A DNA stretch of 64,000 nt from Canna indica (Eukaryota; Streptophyta; Magnoliopsida; Zingiberales; Cannaceae): the NCBI GenBank assembly GCA_034359265.1, contig CP136890.1:83787501-83851500 (forward strand), in the 5' to 3' direction. Shown piece after piece: positions 23,950 through 35,000 of the stretch. The position numbers were made by a program, and so were the translations under genes. The notes under the pieces are model-generated. The model had not been told where the DNA came from. It worked only from the letters and a program-made list of their open reading frames with translations, and ran no database searches. Within the stretch, counting starts at the first letter, position 1. Each line of letters opens with the position of its first letter.

Positions 23950-25600
23950 ACCTTGTCATCGAGCTCGGCCTCAACGTCTTTTTTTCCTTTCAAGCAAAGG
24001 GAACACTCAAGGGACAATGGATTTCTTTGAGCAGTACCTCTCGAGAAAAGGCTACTCGGGCTCTTCAAGAGCTCTTATAAGGATTTTATAAGAACAAGTT
24101 CTTTAGAGTCTGGTCTTGTGCAAGTGACTGGCAATTTTTCTTGAATAGAGTGTTGGGTGGTGAGAGGTTTCTTCTCTACTGGAGTTCTAACCTCACCAAT
24201 ATTAATTCTGATGCTGGAGGACAATTTCTTCGCACCGACAGAAAAGGTCGTGATTCAATTTTTGGACCAATGTGGTCTGTCTACTCCCTTCTCTTGTAGG
24301 GAGTTGTTGAAGTGGTATCGAGATATAAGATCGGGGTCATTCTGCGTATCAGTAAGTTGATCAGCTTGGGAGTCCCCCACCGTTGAAGGAGTCCCCCATT
24401 GCTTCTCTTTGTTTCAACATTCTGACTAGAATTTTGATGTCAGTGTAGACATCATGGCCCCCAAGATGGACTCGGCCGCCTTTCAAGCGAGGCTGGGCAA
24501 GCGAAGGGAAAGGCGATGGTGACTGGTGATGCTCCTCCTCGGAGCCATCCTCCTCCAAGGTCGATAAGGATAGACGAGCAAAGGGCGACCTCTTTGGAGA
24601 TGAAAAGTGCTTCATAGCATAAGGGGCCTCTGCCATCTTCACCTTCGGCTCCCTCCTTGGCTCCTTTGAAGAAGCATAAGGAGAGGGACAAGGCTATGAT
24701 TGTTGTGGAGGCATGCCCTCCTCTCAAGAGGACCGTAGGAGGAGGGGACAATTCTCGCACCCCCAAGTACCCAGGAATGGAAGATCCCATTGAAGCCCAG
24801 CTTCGACTTCATGGATTCCATGGCTCGGCCAAGGCGAACTCTCTGTGGTCCGAGAACTTCTCTTTTCACTTTCAATCAGACAGGGACTGCAGTCTGCTGG
24901 AGAGGGTCGAGTTTGCATCATCCATGATGCTGAGATATTTGGAGGTCTAGGGGATTCGCCTGGCCAGGATAGCACGTGTTATGGAGAAGAGGTTGACACC
25001 AATGCAGGCAACGACAGCGGTTCTGGCTCGTGAGATGGATAGGTTTAAGCTGAACCATCAATTAGAGCTAAAAGAGAAGGAGGCGAAGATCTCCGATCTC
25101 GGGGGACCCTTGCCAAGGCCAATGAGGATCTGGCGTTGTTGCGGGAGGAACAAGTTGGTTACCGAGCCAAGGCCACTAGGAACAAAGCTGATGCCTAAGG
25201 CAAAGAGTTGGAGGTGACTCAAAGAGTTGGAGATGGCCCAACTTATGCTTAATGTTGTGGGAGAATCAGACGCTAGGTTGGAGGCTAAGAATGCCCGGTT
25301 ATAGGCTGAGGTAAGCCACCTCAAGGGAGAAGCTCTCAAACTCGAAGCTGAGATTGACGATTATCAGGATGATGCTGCTCTGAAATACACTGCGGGTTTT
25401 GATAAGGTGCTGGAGCAGGCCAAATTCCTTGACCCGAAAGCCGACTTCTGAGAGGTTGGATATTTTAAAGAGATCAAGCTAGGATGACGCTCTGGTCAAC
25501 AAATTTGCCACAGAGGAGGGGGAGGCTTCTGCGCTGGCGAGGGAAGCCAAGGGAGAGTCCATGGTGATTGTTATCGAGTTGTCCTCCCTAGTCCTTGTGA
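23950..25600 (+). pseudogene. Antisense extra ORF of the Tat-like element, decayed
   Basis: Broken plus-strand frames encode FYKNKFFRVWSCASDW with QFFLNRVLGG (24070-24160). They continue with a basic/acidic stretch at 24657-24950 and a helical, coiled-coil-like stretch at 24981-25300 (HQLELKEKEAKISDL, LALLREEQ). The first motif resembles the 'putative gypsy type transposon' (Transposase_28) proteins of grass and other plant retroelements. It lies downstream of, and in the opposite orientation to, the gag-pol remnant at 27.0-29.3 kb, as known for additional antisense ORFs of the Tat lineage. The family call is from pattern memory and multiple stops interrupt the frame. Confidence 0.45.
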
Positions 25601-26089
25601 TGGCGACCGACATCTTTGAAAGTGATGCCCCTCCCGATTGCCGCCAATTCATATTTTTTGATGTTGCTTTGCATGCGCGTAATGCTTTTTGTTGCTTGCT
25701 TTCTTGAGCTAAGTGTTTGGTAGGTGCCGATGTTATTGGGTCCGCCGACTCTTCCAGCGCCGAGTGTGAAGCTTAGGACCGCTTTGCCTTAGTTGGCGCT
25801 ATGTGGTCGGTAGCCGTTTGAGTCGAAGAGTGTTTCAGCACTTCTTTGGCCAACGTTAGCCAGTCGGTAGCTTTTTTCCTTAGGATCGTGGACCACCTTT
25901 AGGTATTTAGGTTGAGACAAGATTCCTGTCAAAGGTAGACTTAGGATCGAGGTTACTTGTTCGGTAGTCACTCATAGGATTGACAATCCTTCAAATTCAA
26001 TCTCCCTCGAAGTCGTTCGAGTCCAAGGTTGTAAGAGGGTGTGCTGCGGATGTGAATAAGGACAGTGAGGTTGGGAGTAAGGGCGCTAG

Positions 26090-26745
26090 GACCACAAGTA
26101 ATTACGCTCAGGCCAAGGACCGCGCTTGGGGTCAAGCTGAACAGGACCGCGTTTGGGGTCGTTAAGGTCTTCAAGGGTGTTAAGGCCACAAGTAATGGCG
26201 TTGGGGTCGTGGACTACGCTTGGGGTCAACCCGAGCTCGTGGGGGAGCAGAGCGTAGGACCACGCCTGGGGTCATTGAGGTCTTCAAGGGCACTGAGGTC
26301 GTATGTAATGGTGTCGTTCGGGCCGAGGATCATACTTGGGTTTAAGCCGAGCTCGCGGGATGCGTAAGGGAAGACCATGCCTGAGGTTGTGCTCATTTAA
26401 AGCGAGCCAATCTCATTTAGAGTCGGAGGCCGCATTTAAGGTCGAGGATCACATCTGGGGTCAAGTCGAGCTCGCGGGGAGCATAAGGCATGATCGGGCT
26501 TGGGGTCGTGCTCATTTATAGCCAGAAGCCGCATTTAGGGCCGAGTACAATGCTTGGGGTCAAGCCGAGCTCGCGGGGAGCGTAATGCATGACCACACTT
26601 GGGGGGTGTACTTATTTGGAGCAAGTCGATCTCATTTAGAATCAGAAGCTGCATTTAGGGCTGAAGATCGCGCTTGAGGTTAAGCCGAGCTCTTGGGAGC
26701 ATAAGGAAAGACTACGTCTGGGGTCATGCTCATTTAGAGCGGGGG
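26090..26745. repeat. Tandem array, ~125-bp unit (cttggggtcaagccgagctcg)
   Basis: About five diverged units share cttggggtcaagccgagctc, gcggggagcgtaaggcatga, cttggggtcgtgctcattta and gccgcatttagggccgag. The array lies between the antisense ORF and the gag-pol remnant of the Tat-like element. Untranslated tandem repeats in this position are common in long plant gypsy elements. It ends near a G9-10 run at 26742-26751. Confidence 0.75.
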
Positions 26746-27039
26746 GGGGGATTCGAGCTCGGTCTTCAAGGGCGCTATAAGGCCGTAGGTAGTGGCTAAG
26801 GCTAAGGGTTGTGCTTGAGATTACCTGGATCGAGAAGGATGAATGCACCGCGTAGGAGAGAGGTGTTACAAGATAGCTGTAGATTACCTGGATGCACACA
26901 CATATATATGAAGAAAGAAAATAATCTTTATTGAATAAAAGAAGATTGATAGTACATTGGGTCCCACCGAGTAGGATGCTCGACCTTCGCATGGCCATGC
27001 CTCATGGAAAAAACCTATGGGGAAAAAACCGCAGTGAAG

Positions 27040-29300
27040 GAAAAAGAGTGCATCGACCATTTGTAGTTAAAAGGGGGAGTTGCTTCTTCCCTGACTTGAG
27101 CGAGTGTTCGTTCTTTCTCGACGAGGTCAAGTTCATCCTCATGGACTCCTAAGTTGTTTCAATCATCGAGGATTGTCCTCGGGTGGCTGGGCACTGCAGT
27201 CTCTGCTGGGACCATGACTTCAGCTCCGAAAGAGAGCATGTATGGAGTTTCCAGAGCAGACGATCACGCGGTTGCATCATAGCCCCATAACTCCTTGGGC
27301 TAGTGCTCTTTAACTTGGTTAATCATATTTGTAAGTCGTGTCAGGATGACTTTGTTGGCTACCTTGGCCAAGCTACTAGTTGGGTAGGGGGTCCTGCGGT
27401 CGATTGCCTGTTCGACCGTTCGGACCTCGACTGAGGTGTCGATCGATTGGATATATGCTCGGTCGACTGCAGACTTGTTGGATGACCAAGCTATTGTTTA
27501 GCGACTTCTAGGAGTCCTTCAAGTCAGCTCAATTTAGGCTAGTGAAGCTCACACGCAGTTGGCACCTGCCCAAGTTTTCTCTGACCAACACGACATTCGT
27601 GAGCCACGTGGTGACTTTGATTTCGTTGGTGAACTTCAATATAAGTGGTTCTACGAACTTTCTTTCCTTATGTGCCATGGGTTTGACTCGAGGGTAGATG
27701 GCACGATTGCGACAGATGACTTTGGGATGTTTCACCGGTACGTCGGTAGATGTCCCTGAGAACAAGTTGACATTGTCTCCGAGCAAGGTGTTGAGTCAAG
27801 TCTTGAGCTCAGCTGATATGCGAGCGCCAAGAAATGTTACTTGCTCGGGCAACGTTTCAATTTGCACAGGCTCTAGGTCGTTGGCGGGCTGGTGCAGCTC
27901 TTATATGCCTTCGCCCGGGTCCAGCTCAAATATTTTCAGCTAGTACTCTGTGTGAAACACTGAGTTCACTTGTTGGGGTGGAGTGCTCGACACTTCCTCC
28001 GATTTAGCCGACTTCTGCTTTAAATATTCGTTATAGCACCAGCATACTTCTTTCTAGTCGGCGTGGACCACTCCCACTTTTGTCTCCGAAATGGAGAATT
28101 TGAGCGCCAAGTGGGGAGTCGATACAATGGCTCACAGATTGTTTAGTTAAGGTCTCCCCAAAATCATGTGATAGGAGCTCGGGATGTCAATGACTAGGTA
28201 TTGAACATCAATCGTCTTAGTCTTCGCCTGTGAGTGAAATGTCATTCTTAGCCATACGTAGCCTCGGACATTGGCTCACTCTCTTGAGAACCCAACAAGG
28301 TCTCCCTTCTTGTTAGGCTTTTTTGTCCTCGATGCCATTTTTGTTAGTCTGCCTGTTGGCCTTTCGGACCTCTCTAAGTTCTTTCATCTCCATGGAGCAG
28401 TATATACTGCTCGTCGTTCCCGGAACTCGGTCATAGTTCTTGGCTTGAAAAGAGCTATCTGGTCCGCGAACTGTCCAGGTCTCAAGTCGTGCTTTATAGA
28501 ATACAACTCCACGTGTGGGTCAAGGTTAGGGATTTCTATGGTTACGACGTTGAACCTCTTTAGATATTCCCTCAATGATTCATTCTGTCCATGTTTGATG
28601 TAGTGAAGGGAATCCTCTATCTTGGAATAGATATGAGATGAAAAGAACTAGTTGATGAACGCCTTGGAGAGCTTCTGGAAAGTGTATGGATCCTGACGAA
28701 AGGATGGAGAACCATAGCAGTGTGACCATTTCCAAGAAAGTGGGAAAACGTTTGACATAGGATGGAGTCGGTGGTGCCATTAAGGAGCATCATTGATCTG
28801 AACATCGTCAGGTGGGTGGTCGGATCACCCGTGTTATCGTAAGGTTGAAGAGTAGTCAACAATTTGAAGTTGTCGAGGAGAGGGATCCGCGAACGGTCCT
28901 GAGTCAACGATGGGGAAGGAACAACCTCTGTGGCCTTGGTTCCTTCTCTCTGGTGTTGCGTGTGGGAGATCTCGTCTCTAAAGAATGAGGTTGGTCTCCC
29001 AGTTCTCTCAAGATGGTTGTCTTCTTCGCTCTCTGAGCTGCAATCAATATTCACGCTCGGCCATATGCTGTTCTTTAGATTGCATTAGCGCGTCAACCTG
29101 GGTTGTCAGCCTCTGGTTCTACGCTTGGAGATCGACGATCATACGTTGTAGCTCTTATACAGTTGAGTCGGCGGACACCAGAGCATCACTCGCCATGTTA
29201 GCATCTCTGGGTAGCAGGGGAATGCTGTTGCTAGGTTGTTGCCGATTGGCGGCAGCGTTCGCTTGACTCTGGGTGTCTACCATGATAGAGCAGGTAAGGT
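27040..29300 (-). pseudogene. Tat-like Ty3/gypsy gag-pol with large internal deletion
   Basis: On the minus strand, reading from 29054 downward, a Gag (Retrotrans_gag-type) region shows PLLDNFKLLTTLQPYDNTGD and TMFRSMMLLNGTTDSILCQT. It continues at 28575-28384 (LKRFNVVTIEIPNLD). An N-terminal reverse-transcriptase segment follows at 27786-27529 (PRVKPMAHKERKFVEPLI, TWLTNVVLVRENLG). Shortly after that, the reading resembles an integrase C-terminal region (27310-27060; SALETPYMLSFGAEVM, then DELDLVEKERTLA). RT catalytic motifs, RNase H and the integrase core are missing, so pol carries a multi-kilobase internal deletion. Frameshifts and stops are frequent and the copy is inactive. Confidence 0.75.
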
Positions 29301-29306
29301 TTACTC

Positions 29307-29327
29307 GGCCCCGTAGTGGGCGTCAAA
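29307..29327 (-). other. Primer-binding site of the Tat-like element
   Basis: On the minus strand, immediately after the LTR end ...gagaaca, the sequence reads tttgacgcccactacggggc. This matches the tggcgcccaccgtgggg-like PBS form used by many plant Tat/gypsy elements with one or two changes. Gag follows directly. Confidence 0.5.
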
Positions 29328-29760
29328 TGTTCTCACTTGAAGTCAGGGGTGCTGCAAGCCTCCGCGTCTCCTGGTCCAGCGCAGCTCCGGTGGTGACCTG
29401 CAAAGACACTCTGACGTTCAAGTGAGAGAGAATATCATATGATGGATATGAAAATTGGAATATAACGTATACCTGATGTCCGTCGTGTCTATTTTATAAG
29501 GCATGTCCGAGTGTTCGGTGAGGATATCTCGTGGAGCTCTGGGATATTCCTTGAATGGGTCTATTGTTATCCCTTAGATTATGGGCTCATTATTGCTGCA
29601 TTTCTGATGATAAATATAGAATATGTTGATATACTTATTCGATTGTGTGGAGCACTCAGGCTAAGTCGTAGTTGGTTCGACCTGAGTTTGATTCATAAGT
29701 TGGGACATTTTCGGACTTAATTTGCTCGAGCCCAAAGAGCTAATTCAGTCTAAAATCAAA
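29328..29760 (-). repeat. 5' LTR (or its inner part) of the Tat-like element
   Basis: The segment ends in aca next to the PBS on the minus strand. It shares ordered sequence blocks (gacactctgacgttcaagtg, acgtatacctgatg, tcgacctgagtttgattcat, gagcccaaagagctaa) with fragments at 4960-5290, 5830-6245 and 9545-9960. The outer boundary near 29760 is approximate because no TSD could be identified. Confidence 0.5.
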
Positions 29761-30133
29761 TATTTGAAAGATTTTTTTGTTATAGAAAAGAGAACATCAA
29801 ATTGACAAAATTTCACGTTGAACGCATCTGACAAAAAACTGACAAAGAGAAATAGTTTTTAATTATAAGCCGATGGAATACGAGTGACGAAGAGCTTTCG
29901 CTAATCCCACATTAATCTATTAATATGCTTAATTAAGATTAACGACTGTCCAATAACACTTCCCCATCTGTTAATTTCATGTATCCAAATCTAACCTAAC
30001 TTGATCCCCCACTCTTATTTCCTACCTGTGCTAGCTATATATTCTTATTTCTTAATTATTTGCAGCTACATATTAATTTATGAATGCCGAGTATAAATAA
30101 TTAATAAAATAAATAAAGAGAAAAATTACAAGC

Positions 30134-30143
30134 TATATATATA
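30134..30143 (+). promoter_or_regulatory. Probable TATA box of the WD40 gene
   Basis: The sequence tatatatata precedes a (CA)-rich leader about 62 bp upstream of the WD40 ATG, fitting a core promoter with a short 5' UTR. Confidence 0.5.
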
Positions 30144-30204
30144 CACACACTACAACACAAGCATTCTCCAATATTTATCCATCTTAAAGCCCCCCTACTT
30201 CAAC

Positions 30205-31461
30205 ATGTTATCTTCACCTCATTTCTCCAATGTTTCATATCCTGAGAACGATGATGATGATGACTGCACCCAACCATTCGTCGTCACTTCTCTCCCCTCC
30301 CTCGACGCTCACCGTCTTCCTCCACTCCACCCTCTTCACCACTGCATCGCCACCCTCGGCGGCCACTCCTCCTATGTCGCCGCCCTCGCCGTTCATGGCA
30401 ACTCCATCTTCAGCGGCGGCTCCGACCAAGAGATCAGACTTTGGTCCTTAGAGTACTCATCGTCATCTTGGAGAGCTGATCGTTTCACAAGCTTTACTGT
30501 GGCAGAAACCAAAAGCCCGGTGAAGTCGCTTGTTGTTTCCGGCGAGAACCTCTTCAGCTCGCACCAAGACGGAAAGATCCGCGTGTGGCAGATAAGCCAA
30601 AGGGACCGCCATTGCTACAAGCTCAAAGCAGCGCTGCCGACGCCGACGGACCGCTTCGTGAGGTCCCTGTTGCCGGAGAATTATGTGCAGGTGCGCAGGC
30701 ACAAGAAGCGCACGTGGGTGCACCACGTCGACGCCGTCTCCGGCCTCGCCCTCTCTCGCGATGGCGAGCTGCTGTACTCCGTCTCCTGGGACCGCGCCCT
30801 GAAGGTGTGGCGCACCGCCGGCGGCGGCTTCCGGTGCGTGGAGTCCGTCGGAGGAGCTCACCAGGACGCCATCAACGCCGTTGCGGTCTCGTGCGACGGG
30901 CACGTGTACACGGGGTCGGCGGACGCCAGGATCAACGTGTGGAGGAAGGAGGAGGAGGGGCGGCACGCGCTGGTGCAGACGCTGGAGCGGCACGCCGCGG
31001 CGGTGAACGCGCTGGCGCTGAGCGCGGACGGGCGCGTGCTGTATTCGGGGGCGTGCGACCGTACGGTGATGGTGTGGGAGGGGGGCGGTGGCGGAGGCGG
31101 GAGGATGGCGGCGGCCAGCGAGTTGAGAGGGCACGAGAGGGCTATCCTCTGCCTGGCGGCGGCGGGGGGCGTGGTGTGCAGCGGGTCGGCGGACGCGACT
31201 GTGAGGGTGTGGCGGAGAGGAGGAGAGAAGGGGCGGCGGTACTGGTGTTTGGCGGTGTTGGAAGGACACGGAGGGCCGGTGAAGAGCTTGGCGATGACGA
31301 TGAGCGACAGCGGCATGAGCTCGGGAGCGGGGAGCTCATGCTCAAGCAGCAGCAGCACTAGTCCATGCATTATTGTTTATAGTGGGGGTTTGGATTGCGA
31401 TATAAAGGTGTGGAGACTTTTACTTCCTCTTCCAAATTCCACGGAGGAAAACATCGGCTAA
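30205..31461 (+). CDS. WD40-repeat protein, JINGUBANG-like
   Basis: An intact single-exon gene of 418 aa. A ~45-residue N-terminal tail with an acidic run (NDDDDD at 16-21) precedes seven WD40 repeats that should close one beta-propeller. Repeat landmarks are GHSSYVAALAVHG...IRLWSL (about 53-83), SPVKSLVVSG...IRVWQIS (about 101-132), VSGLALSRDG...LKVWRT, INAVAVSCDG...INVWRK, VNALALSADG...VMVWEG, ILCLAAAGG...VRVWRR and VKSLAMTMSD...IKVWRL near the C-terminus. Insertions after repeat 2 (the RHKKRTWVHHVDAV region) and in repeat 7 (a Ser-rich loop) are typical of plant JINGUBANG-type proteins. Those act as scaffolds; the founder restrains pollen germination through jasmonate biosynthesis. The GC-rich coding sequence contrasts with AT-rich flanks. 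The exact biological role is inferred from family resemblance only. Confidence 0.9.
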   Translation: MLSSPHFSNVSYPENDDDDDCTQPFVVTSLPSLDAHRLPPLHPLHHCIATLGGHSSYVAALAVHGNSIFSGGSDQEIRLWSLEYSSSSWRADRFTSFTVAETKSPVKSLVVSGENLFSSHQDGKIRVWQISQRDRHCYKLKAALPTPTDRFVRSLLPENYVQVRRHKKRTWVHHVDAVSGLALSRDGELLYSVSWDRALKVWRTAGGGFRCVESVGGAHQDAINAVAVSCDGHVYTGSADARINVWRKEEEGRHALVQTLERHAAAVNALALSADGRVLYSGACDRTVMVWEGGGGGGGRMAAASELRGHERAILCLAAAGGVVCSGSADATVRVWRRGGEKGRRYWCLAVLEGHGGPVKSLAMTMSDSGMSSGAGSSCSSSSSTSPCIIVYSGGLDCDIKVWRLLLPLPNSTEENIG

Positions 31462-32080
31462 AGAATGACTTGTCCTCTTTCTTCTTTTTGTGAGGTAATA
31501 TATTAATATGTGAAATTGCATTATGATTATTTTTTAATCTTACATTGATCCTCCCCACCTCCGCATTGGCATTCTCAGGACAGGCATAAACTAAATTCCG
31601 AAATTACACGTTTAATTTACATAAAAATATATAATTAATTAAATTACGGAATTCCAAAGAAGACCAAGCCATGAAAGTCCATATTTACATAACCAGAATA
31701 CTTCCAAACATTATTTACCCAATTTACAGGAGACACAATAATTGCACAGCACAAATATTGACATTTGCACATTATTACTGGAACTCAGAAGCTCATCTGA
31801 AGTTATTATGTCTTCAGTACCACGATAACCAGTTCCTGCATGAGAATTCAGATGAAATACAATGAATAATTAAGTACAACAACATGAACAATTCCTTTTT
31901 GGAACAGTAAAATTGTTATGATAGGATCTATCTCAAGTAAAAGCAAGTGTCTGTTACTCTTGAACTATTTCGTTAATATAGTTTTAATTATTTTCTGGGA
32001 AAAAATGTGGTAGAAGCAACCTAGTGCAATCACCTCTTCTGCCTTTTCCATTCTTCGTTAGTGTAGCATAGCAAGGGACA
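31462..32080. other. Intergenic stretch between convergent genes
   Basis: AT-rich DNA separating the 3' ends of the WD40 gene (+) and the CREG-family gene (-). It must hold both 3' UTRs. No transposon or further gene was recognised. Confidence 0.6.
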
Positions 32081-35000
32081 TTAAGCTACAGCGACGTTCT
32101 TTGCAAAGCTGAAGTACTGATCTGGTGATAGAGGTTTGGGTCCACCAAACCAGTCAACCAAAAATATGTCCTCAATCTCTAGTTTAAAGATTTGGAAGTT
32201 ATGACTCTTTGGCCAGTCTGTACCCACCAATAGCAAAATTAAACAAAAAATGTGTTATTATATGAAAAACTTAGGTGTGCACATGCTTACCCTTCATTTC
32301 CGCATGTTTGGAGAACAATGCATTTTGAGCAAACTCTGCTTCACTGGACTGATTGTCCAACAATTTCAGCTGCAACATTAATGATCATAGTTACGAGTTA
32401 AAATTAACATATGAGACATAAGGTCAAGGGTGCTCCTGAAAGAGAAGGTTTAAAAATCTAGTAGATATATATTCAAATGGTATCTGGAAGGTAATATTGA
32501 TCTTTAGGCACATAAAAAGCACATATTTCACTTAAAGAAATCTAAAACAATGTTGCTTCAAACTACACCAAATCAAGCTGTAATTTCAGTTTGATACTAT
32601 TTAGGGTCCAAAGGCCAAGCTTATCAACTTTGATTCCAGTGGCAATGGCACATGAGTGAAGTCCTTCAGCTTAGTTAGCTCATATCATATTGAACCTAAA
32701 ATAGATCCAACTTTCAAAGCTTCACAGTGAGAGAAAGGCCTCGTGATGCACCACGGAACCATGAGAAGAGATAGAAGGGAAATAGAGTTTAAGGATAAAC
32801 TTTAAAACTTCATCCAAATCCAATTTGTCCTCCTATGCTCCAAGGGCTACATATTTATTAGAGTTGGCCATGCCAACTAAGGATATAATAATTAAGGTAG
32901 GAAACAAAGGAGTCTTAAAGACAATAAAATAGCAAATAGAAAAAATAGTAACATTGCCTAAAATTAAGGAAGAAAAAGGCAAACAACTAGGGATTTTTTT
33001 TTGGAGATATCCTAATTTGACTGCATCACCTTGTTTATATAAATGCAGAACAACAGAACATTCCATAAAAACTTTAACATGTAACAACATACTACCAATA
33101 CCCGAATCACATTCCTTTACCCAAACACGGTTGTTCATCACATTCTACCATTTGTTAGCTCCCGGTTAAAGTTGGGAGCTGCAACTCAATGTGACTGAGA
33201 TTTTGGATCTCCATATAACCAATAGGTACACTCTTTTAGAAGCAACAAAGTTATCACACTATGGTTAACATAAACTACAAAAGTGCTAAGTCAAGTGGAT
33301 ACACTATTGTATTTGGAATTCCGAGTCTATACTTATCTGCAAAAGATCTTAATGACCTTATACCTATGTGCCTAGCATGGCTAGACAATTCTATAAACAG
33401 GTCCTTTCATTTTAAGAAATTCAAAGTTCATCATTGAAAAGATCCATTCAGAAGGACTTACTAGCATCTGACAAAAACTTTATGTGGAATGAAGTGAAAG
33501 TGAAATCATCAAAGTGATACTTGAAACCTTACACCTGTGTTTTGAATTTAGCAAAACAAAAATAATTAAAGAACTAAATACATATAATATCATCAGAGAT
33601 AATCTAAAACCATATAGAATCTTCAATGACCACAAGTTTATAGTCAAGAGCTTGTGTGCTGATTCACAATTTCAAGTTATTGACAATAATATACAACAAT
33701 CATGTTTAACACCATGAACAAATTACTGGTAAACAGAGCGGATCCAGGAACTTTGTCGGGGGCAAAATTGTGTTCCTAAACTATTCAATAAGGGACAATT
33801 CAAGAATTGACATTTTAACATGTATACATTCTGTTGATATAGTTTAGAAGAACGTTAAGTGGAACTCAAATTTATCCAAAATGTAACATGCATTTAAGCT
33901 GAAATTTTATAACTAGATTTAGTTAAGAAAAGAAATAGAATCAATCAACAATCCTCAAACAAGTGTAAGTTTTCTAAAATTTAATTGAATTCACAAATCA
34001 TTAACATATTGATTTATTGGATATATTTAATGAATTGTTAAATATGTTATTAATGCAATTAAATAAAAAATTATTTAACATGATTCATAATAAGTCAATA
34101 AACAAAGAAACTATATTTAACATGAACCCTAGTTCAATTTGATCAAATCTAATTAACATATTAAAAAAATCTATATATTTATCATGATAGACTAGGTAAA
34201 TAATTCCACTAACAAGCTGACAATTTGATATAATTAATTTGATAACCTGAGTAGAGAGGGTAAGTAACATGGTAATTAACAAACTAATAATTTTAATTAA
34301 TTCCACTAGTAATTTTTATTAAGTACCATCTGGTGGTCTTTTAAACCAAGTGATCAATTCAGCCATATAGATATAGACACATAAGAGGGAGTAAGATTTA
34401 AGCAAGTTTTTTTTTTCATGTTTTTGTGTACTTTCTATACTTCTTAATACAATGTTTTTCTTTTTGAGAAAAAAAAAAGATCTGAGCAAGTGAAAAGCTA
34501 ATAATTAAGAAACATATGATTAGTGAAAGTTGAGAGCGATATCAGAACAAGCCCCTTTGGTCATTCAATCCAGGTGAGAGAGGCTCCTTGGAAACTTTAT
34601 TTTATTCTCCTCCTTGAGTGGAGTTCTTGGTTGCGTGAATTAAGGATTTAAAATACAATGAGGTAAGAAGAGATGAAGAATAAAGGAAAGAATGATGTTA
34701 CTTTGACCAAATATATATAATGGGCGTTGATCAAACTCTAGAAAAATTTCAAGGTCCCTTGCCAATAGATTGCCTTGCCCACTTTGTTGTTATTCAAGTG
34801 AAAAAGGCATTAGAGGGAGGGAGGGACAAAGAGGGGGGAGGAGGGAAAGTGAAAAAAAGAAAAGAAAAGAAAAGCTAAATATTGCTTTTGAGTTTTCACT
34901 GGTTCAAATTTTACCTTTCAACTTTTTCCTTTTCAATATCTACCGTCAAAATAGCATGTGGGGTCAAAACTTCACTACCAATGGGGTCAATTTATTAAGA

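Noticed and set aside
30235..31370. Antisense and alternative-frame open frames in the WD40 gene (up to 268 aa)
   Set aside because: Low-complexity Arg/Pro/Ala/Gly-rich shadows of a GC-biased exon; the real frame has seven WD repeats.
33733..34500. Possible transposon starting at cagagcggatccaggaact with gggggcaaaatt
   Set aside because: It resembles one end of a known type of plant MITE, but no matching second end or TSD was found in intron 3 of the CREG gene.
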